A stretch of DNA of 64,000 nucleotides from NCBI GenBank assembly GCA_030435675.1, contig CM059625.1, forward strand, positions 7,192,001 through 7,256,000. Reading direction: 5' to 3'. The stretch comes from Steinernema hermaphroditum. Taxonomy: Eukaryota > Nematoda > Chromadorea > Rhabditida > Steinernematidae. Numbering within the stretch: the stretch's first letter is position 1; the number at the start of each line of letters is the position of its first letter. Made by a program: the position numbers and the translations under genes. This document shows, piece after piece, positions 58,127 to 64,000 of the stretch. The notes under the pieces were generated by a model. That model was not told the DNA's origin and did not search any database. It was given only the letters and a program-made list of their open reading frames with translations.

Positions 58127-61100
58127 CTACAGAGTAAGAGATTTAATTTGCTCTTTCGGCAAATCCGAACGAAGTGCAAGAACCTTTTTCACCTCGCTGA
58201 GGGTTAAACTTCTCAGAGATTGAGTAGAGCTCTGGAATTGTTCACAGACATCAGCAGCTTCGCAAACACTCTCTATGTTCAACAATGACACAACCTGAAA
58301 CATCAGTCTTCATTTTAGCTCAGTGTACCACTTTGCTTACCTGAGAAAGTCGTATGCATTTCTCTCGAACCATCCATCCAGCGACGTTAGTTAAGTAATT
58401 AGTCAAGTGCCGGAGCTCTTTATCCAGCTGTAAACCACCCAACCGATTAAACGTGCATTTCATAATGACACGTTCCAACTGCTTTGCTACTTCGCTGCAA
58501 ATCACACTAAGCAATTCCTAAACGAAAAACATGCATAGACTTTCACGGGCTTTCTCGCAGTTTAGATAAATACCTGATAATTTGCAGGTACCAACACTTT
58601 TTCAAATTGTATAATTTGTTTGTCCAATTGAGCGACAAAATTTTCGATGAATGGATCAACGGCTTCATATTCTGCGAGCTGATCTTCGTTCAAGACATGG
58701 ATCACATCAAGGAAAGTTTCCGAGGTGCTCTTCAACTTGGGTTTAAAAGAAGCAGAACATAAGGTAGTGATTGCAGACGAAGCAGCACTCTCAAATATAC
58801 GTGTTAACTCATCAAACTGCGCAAGGGAATGTTCGATCTTCCTAGTTTCCACATCTGTAATCTAAAGCGTGCATTTAAGTATGGAAAGCAAATCCAAAAA
58901 AAGATTATACCGTTCCCAGGAACTTTTTTACATCGTCACATATACTGTTCTTCAAGGACTCAACACTTTCGGCTGCGGAACGGATATTATTGGCTGCCCC
59001 TATAAACTGAGCCCTCTGGTTGTCCGGACCCGCCTCGGCCATAGTTTTCCCATGTTGAAGTACGTTATATGCTGTTTGGGCTGTCTGATAAGCCTCAGCG
59101 GTCCATCCAACGCTTGGGTACCCACTCTAAAAATTTAACTTTCGTACAAAGGTAAGAATAACTGCATACCTGAATGGGAAGACTCATGTGATTCAGAAAG
59201 TCGCCTTCAAGAAGAGTGACGCCATAATTAATCATAGCGCAAATGCAGTCAACGGATGATGAGCTCAGCGCACGCCGAATGCCTTTTCGCACAATGAAGA
59301 AAACATCATCAACCACAGAACTAATCAGTGACCCTTCCTCAGTACTGTCAATCTCTACTGCTTTCTGCATACATTCCATAACATAGAACTGCTCAATCAT
59401 AACGTATCTGTCAATGATTTCCTACAGCATTCATGAAATGTAGGATTGAAATGGCGACCAATTAATAGCGTACCTGCATCCGTGTTCCCAACAAAGAGCG
59501 ATTAACAAGCTGTTCAAGCTTCTGATCACATTCCAGTCGCTTTCTTCGCAACTGCTCTTCCGCTTCTTCAATTTCGGCAGCGCTCATTTCTGGGTAAAAT
59601 ACATCAATTTTTCGCTGATCGTCATCATCAGCACTCTTGATTTTTGCAGCTGCCTGCCCCAAGCGGCGTTTAAGAAAACGCCAATACAATTCAGTACGTG
59701 AGTGCATTAGAGCAACTTCCGACAACAAAATGTCTAGCTCCAATGGATCGACTTTAGATAAATCTGAAGTAATGACGTACTGCTGATAGTAAATAATCTC
59801 ATGGTTTAATGTTACCCAAACTTCGGTCAGTAGAGCGCATATAATTACTAACGATTTTGAACTTTTCTTCGTACTGCCGTGACTTGTAAAATGCACTGAT
59901 AACCCGATCAACTTCACGATCACAGCTGAGCTAAAACGAATGTTTTGTTTACATTTGCTAACGCTTTGGTCAGAGCACACCTGAATGATTTCAATCAACA
60001 ACAAAAGTTTATCCGCTCCATAAAAGTTGTCGATCATAGGGTGATGAAGGTCAATTATCTTGGCAATGCCTTCGAAAATCATGGTAATGCTATCCGCAAA
60101 TAAAACGTGTACTCGTTTGTCGTCTGTGCCGCCAGCCACCATAACCTAAAAGAAGATTGTTTTTGAACAGACGTTAATACAAAGCCAAAAGAATTCACCT
60201 TGTATACCTCCTGACCAATGCAGTCAACTTTTTGGCATAAATATCGCCCAAAGCGCTCCAAACCACTTTGATGTTCATTAATTAGGGGAAAAAGCTTAAA
60301 GAATCGTTCCATGGATGCAGCATCCGAAGCTGCGACAGCTTCATCAAATTTCCTTTCTATTATATTCTTTAAGGTCGATTGGGCCAAGCGAAGTACATTA
60401 TAGCTGTGCGTCATAGACTGACCGGCGTCTAAAATACAATACCGAATCAACTAGTAACACTGAAATAGCACAAACCTCGGGCATCAATTTGTTCCCCCAT
60501 TTTAAATACGGCCATATCCAAAGTTAAAAAGCGATGAATATGCCTAGCTGCTTGTTCATAATCCTCCTCTTGAATAGCCACATCTACCCCTTCGCTGCAA
60601 GTTCGAAGATCGCGCAGATCGCTCACTCGCTGCAAGCAGTCAACAACTCTGCCTTTAGCTAAGTCCAGCAATGAAACCTAAACACGTACACTCCTAAAGA
60701 CCCCACATCAAAATTTACAAACTCGTTCAGCGATGTTGTCTGCCAATCCGGAGACAGTTCTGAGATTGCTGGCCAGTTCAGTAGCTGCAGACTCCAAATG
60801 TTTCATTTTGTTTGAGTAACGATTCAGTGACGAATTAAAGGACCTCGCAATGTCCTCGTGTTCGTCCACTTTGCTAGCATTTTCAAGAGCTTCCGAAAGT
60901 TCTCTGGCGATCACTTCCTCTTGGCGGCGCTTGTCACCGAGCTCACTACGGAGATCGCTTAGCATAAGATCAAAGTCAAATTCAAGTGATTTGGTATTTT
61001 GAGGAGTATTACTACCCTTTGGCTTCCATACTAATGGCTCCTAAAAAGCAGCAGAATAGGAGACTGGTCAGAAACAATTTAAATAACTTACTTGGAACAG

Positions 61101-61144
61101 TGAAGCTTCAGAGGATCCCAAATGATACTCGTCGCCAATGTTCA
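58127..61144 (-). CDS. cogc-4: Conserved oligomeric Golgi complex subunit 4 (COG4)
   Basis: COG4 is part of the lobe A tethering complex that captures retrograde vesicles at the Golgi and supports SNARE assembly. The model starts at the ATG at 61144 (MNIGDEYHLGSSEASLF). It splices at 61090/61040 to the coiled-coil region LSDLRSELGDKRRQEEVIAR and then AATELASNLRTVSGLADNIA. The family block reads VSLLDLAKGRVVDCLQRVSD, DVAIQEEDYEQAARHIHRFL, LAQSTLKNIIERKFDEAV and LFPLINEHQSGLERFGRYLC. The acidic DDDDQRKIDVFYPEMS loop precedes LVNRSLLGTRMQ. The C terminus LSEVKKVLALRSDLPKEQIK ends SLTL-stop at 58127-58129, matching the COG4 end. Length is about 800 residues with short introns throughout. The minus-strand neighbour upstream is GOT1, another Golgi transport gene. 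Confidence 0.94.
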
Positions 61145-61780
61145 TTATCAAGGAAAGACGTCAAGGAACACCAGCTATAAAGCTGTGCCAGGATTTCCTT
61201 AAAATGGATTTAGAAATAGAGCAATGCACCAAAGCACACGAAAATATGTATTTAATTCGCGCGTTTATGTGGAGTTCATAAGGCCACCATCGCCGTCGAG
61301 TTCATCGACGGAGACGACTACCTTACAAACAAAGCATTAATATCGTATAAAATTACAATAAATACTAGGAACCAGTAACGGAAACATTCGCGATTGTCAG
61401 GCAAAAAAATTAATCGCCTGCTAGTGTCGCCAAGAGCCAACGCCAACGTTAGTCGTCGCAAAAACAACGTGGCTCGTTCCCCCTTCGTCATCTGACAAGA
61501 AAAAATTTTCGGACAGTTCCGTTACGCACATACAGATCGCAAGAATAGTAACCCTGATACAGGTTATGTTGAAGCAACAAACTATGATAGTAGCATATCT
61601 CCTCCTCAGTTAAATACGGACATCCCAAGTCCACTGAAACCGAACATAAATCCAGTCATAAGTGTAAGCAACCCAAGAAGAATTTATAATTATAGTTCGT
61701 CTTATACACAAATTACGGTAACAAACGAAAATCGTCTAAAGGAGATCAGTTGAGCAAATCGGATGCCGTCGACGCGTAAC
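61145..61780. other. Region between GOT1 and COG4; unexplained open frame
   Basis: This 636-bp gap lies between two same-strand genes. On the plus strand, 61496-61753 is open for 85 codons without a start codon and has a hydrophilic Asn/Ser/Pro-rich composition (e.g. DSSISPPQLNTDIPSPLKPN). On the minus strand, a short splice-acceptor-led frame encodes VVVSVDELDGDGGLMNST-stop (around 61320-61265). Neither matches a family I know. Confidence 0.4.
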
Positions 61781-62392
61781 TTAGACCGGATATTTGTGTT
61801 CTGGAGCAATTCTATCAAGAACCTGAATAACCATAATGTGCACAGCTTATAAACCTGGCTTAGTTGTGGTATACCTGACTGATTCCAGGAAGAGCAAGAA
61901 GGTTTCCGATAACTGGCAGCTGACGAAGGAAATTAATAGCGACAGGCAAGAATCCTCTGAAACGAATTACAGCAATATTATAGCAGTGTCACACACTTAC
62001 CCAAAGAGCAGGATAAATCCCCAGATTTCCGCAATTATTCCAAACATCGACCAGCCAAGCAATACAAGAAATATTCCACCGAAAAACAGCGCAGTCCCTT
62101 TCGCTTTATGCCATTGGAAAAAGAACAAAAATGTTCTTTGTGCTCCAATTACCAAAGTGATGCCGCTGATGAATAAAAGCTGAAGGCAAAAAAATACGCA
62201 AATATCATACTCAAATTCCACTTACGTTTCCTATAGCCATTAATGCTGAATCGAGGAATAAAAGTACACCTAACCCGAAGAAAGTCACACCAAATAAAGT
62301 TAGTCCAATTCCAATTTCTAGAAAACCGAGAGGTTCATTGAAAGGACCTACACTCCCAACTTACGTTTAGTACTGCTGAGTTCAAAATTCAT
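61781..62392 (-). CDS. got1: Golgi/vesicle transport protein GOT1
   Basis: GOT1 is a four-pass membrane protein of ER-Golgi vesicles. Five short exons starting at ATG 62392 give about 138 residues. The order is MNFELSSTK, joined to [20 protein letters not shown], then [31 protein letters not shown] contains the family's IG-x-x-RTF motif, followed by [16 protein letters not shown] and [10 protein letters not shown]. The C-terminal hydrophilic part contains [20 protein letters not shown] and [17 protein letters not shown]. The intron between AAAC and AAATTGG (62308-62355) is required to skip an alternate frame. Alignment to GOT1 is nearly full length. The gene sits 636 bp upstream of COG4 on the same strand. 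Confidence 0.93.
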
Positions 62393-62949
62393 GATTGAAA
62401 GTTCAGTTACGTCCGTCCTGTTCTGTCTAGCAAAAATACAAGGACAGTAGTGCAGCAGGAACACTTGAACTAAACAAGAAGAAAATAGATGGACAACACT
62501 AACGCACAAATACGTACATGTCAGTTAGCTGATTCGCGATTTCGGCATCAACTGGCTCGTCAAGTTTCAAGGGAAATGAGAGCAGGAAAGCACTAAAACC
62601 GCCCGTCCATACCGCACGCCGAAACAGACGTGACGTGTGCGAATGAACAAATCGACCTTACGGTTACAGGAATATCGCGTCGAAACGAGCGAGCACTATC
62701 GTCCGATGCAAACTATGCTATTTTAGCCAATATTTATATTGTAGTGTGGCGCGAATTGATAACTTTAGTCGTTTCCAGGAGAAATTTGACAAAAGGTTTG
62801 TTATTGGCATTTGTAGAATATGTATTTTTTGTTTATCGGCTGATTTAAATGTGTATATAGTACTTCTCACAATGCAGGTTGCGCATTACTGATTATTTAA
62901 TCATTTAGCAGATGGAAATTTCGCTAATCCGTAAACTTTCTGTTTCAGA
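62393..62949. promoter_or_regulatory. Divergent region upstream of GOT1 and the small membrane protein gene
   Basis: This 557-bp gap lies between two divergent start codons. The plus-strand end carries CTGTTTCAG directly before the ATG at 62950, consistent with a trans-splice acceptor. A frame at 62630-62848 (+) of 72 codons has no recognisable product. Confidence 0.45.
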
Positions 62950-63317
62950 ATGCGCTTTACATCCATTGTGACCGGAATAGTGAAGGATTCCTCAGGCTCA
63001 AGTGTGTGGCAGGAAACGAGTCAATTGCGCCTACCAAAAGGAGGCAAAAAGCTTACCTTCAAGCAGGTTTATTTTTCGTTGGGACCTATGCATAAAATCA
63101 AATCACTTTCAGAATGCTTTGATCCTTATTGGAATCGGCGTTTGCGTCTTTTCGTACGCTCAGTTTCAGGCGGAATTCAACCCGGATTCATGGTGGGGAA
63201 GTCAGTAATTTGATATTTTTTGCCGAGTTGTCTAACGGCGTCTCATTTTCAGAACAGTACCGACAAGTGACCACAAACCCGTTTGGCTTCTTGACCGAAA
63301 CTAAGCGCTCTGAATAA
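62950..63317 (+). CDS. Small single-pass membrane protein, unknown
   Basis: Three exons encode 89 residues: MRFTSIVTGIVKDSSG... (62950-63066), then NALILIGIGVCVFSYAQF with one hydrophobic helix, and a soluble end reading NPDSWWGKQYRQVTTNPFGF to TKRSE-stop. Introns are GTTTAT...TTTCAG and GTCAGT...TTTCAG. The ATG is preceded immediately by a TTTCAG acceptor, and an AATAAA follows at 63416-63421. Size and layout (basic N-terminal part, single helix) suggest a mitochondrial inner-membrane or small ER protein, but I do not recognise the family. Confidence 0.75.
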
Positions 63318-63415
63318 GCGCATGAAACAACGTTAAAGCTCATAGTTGTTGAGCTGGTCATATGGGAACATTTTGCAGGCGATGAGAACAGACGAGGTTA
63401 CAAGTGTAGATGAAA

Positions 63416-63421
63416 AATAAA
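63416..63421 (+). other. Poly(A) signal AATAAA for the small membrane protein gene
   Basis: AATAAA is placed 99 bases past the stop codon at 63317 in an A-rich stretch. Confidence 0.55.
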
Positions 63422-63442
63422 AATGCTTATAATTGGAATTCG

Positions 63443-63772
63443 TTAATGTACCGGTATATCATGTTCTTCTTGTCGTAAATGTACGCCACAGAGGAGGCGG
63501 TTAATTTTTATTGATTCACACATTGTTATCATTTGAAGCTGGGGAAATACAGTCGCGTCGCCATTGCTTTGCCTCTGCAAGTGACAGTCGGCGCGACTCA
63601 CAGGCAGTGATCGCCGCGCCATTGGGTTTTCCAGCGCAAAGAATGGCGAAATATTGATCACTTGGTTTCCACACTGTTTGTTTCTCTTTTTCTTGCTGCA
63701 GACGTTTTCCTTTACGATGTTATCCGGAATCTGCCAAAGGCGAAGTGGACGGGCTATTCCCCAAATATGCAT
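63443..63772 (-). CDS. Unassigned ORF, doubtful
   Basis: An ATG-initiated frame of 109 codons on the minus strand (MHIWGIARPLRLWQIPDN to HDIPVH-stop). The composition is mixed and basic with no recognisable domain, signal peptide or flanking exons. It overlaps the 3' flank of the preceding plus-strand gene. It may be chance or one exon of a gene extending beyond the window. Confidence 0.2.
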   Translation of the reverse strand: MHIWGIARPLRLWQIPDNIVKENVCSKKKRNKQCGNQVINISPFFALENPMARRSLPVSRADCHLQRQSNGDATVFPQLQMITMCESIKINRLLCGVHLRQEEHDIPVH

Positions 63773-64000
63773 TTAGTTGGGCTTTTCGATTTTTTTTTCT
63801 CCTTCTAAAATTCTAGCAAATGCTGAGGAACGGCTGCATTTTGCAGTCTTTATGTATTATGAGCTTGGCTCTTTGATTTTATATTTATAAAGAACACTCA
63901 AAAAGAATCTAATGTCGCAAGAGTATGTGTACGCCCCCCTGCATCATATATGTGTATTTGTTAAAGAATAATGACCCATGCATATAAACTCTATGGGGAC

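Overview
The window is nuclear DNA from a nematode, probably a compact, gene-dense chromadorean. Coding regions are split by many very short introns (about 40-60 nt) that start GTAAG/GTGAG and end in a pyrimidine-rich TTTTCAG-type acceptor. Several start codons sit a few bases after such an acceptor, as expected for spliced-leader trans-splicing. Every recognisable protein has a metazoan or specifically nematode character. I saw no rRNA, tRNA or CRISPR signature. Gene models were spliced by hand from reading frame, splice consensus and known family motifs, so single exon edges may be off by a few bases.

Layout, left to right. 1-13369 (+): the 3' part of a giant gene. It has a ~12 kb open exon with near-identical 708-bp repeats, a second region of shorter degenerate repeats, and then a C-terminal copine (VWA-like) domain. 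13561-16028 (-): splicing factor SF3A1. 17016-19330 (+): CYK-4/MgcRacGAP, with both expected GAP catalytic residues changed. 21377-23996 (+): a secreted neprilysin-type M13 metalloprotease. 24571-25683 (-): an RGK-like (Rad/Gem/Kir) small GTPase. 25.7-29.6 kb: gene-poor, with a foldback repeat. 30484-35569 (-): a two-pore potassium channel (TWK/K2P) with a ~700-residue cytoplasmic tail, followed by a diverged, splice-compatible duplicate of its terminal exons (29647-30181). 35.6-39.7 kb: gene-poor promoter region.

39716-45448 (+): MKS-5/RPGRIP1L, a ciliary transition-zone scaffold. 45724-47751 (+): DHCR24-type sterol C24 reductase, with operon-like spacing behind mks-5. 47816-49199 (-): peroxisomal acyl-CoA thioesterase ACOT8, ending in the PTS1 tripeptide SRL and tail-to-tail with DHCR24. 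49996-51318: a decayed mariner element with perfect 25-bp inverted repeats, inserted 32 bp past the stop codon of a rhodopsin-family GPCR (51351-53005, -). 53.0-57.0 kb: gene-poor. 57057-57526 (+): a small secreted orphan. 57653-57948: a 296-bp foldback element. 58127-61144 (-): Golgi tether subunit COG4. 61781-62392 (-): Golgi transport protein GOT1. 62950-63317 (+): a small single-pass membrane protein.

Most genes are unrelated housekeeping or neuronal functions in mixed orientation. The visible functional links are COG4 and GOT1 (both Golgi/vesicle traffic, same strand) and DHCR24 and ACOT8 (lipid metabolism, convergent). Points of most interest are the homogenised repeat array in the copine gene, the K2P tail with its duplicated terminal module, the GAP-dead-looking CYK-4, and the two foldback elements.
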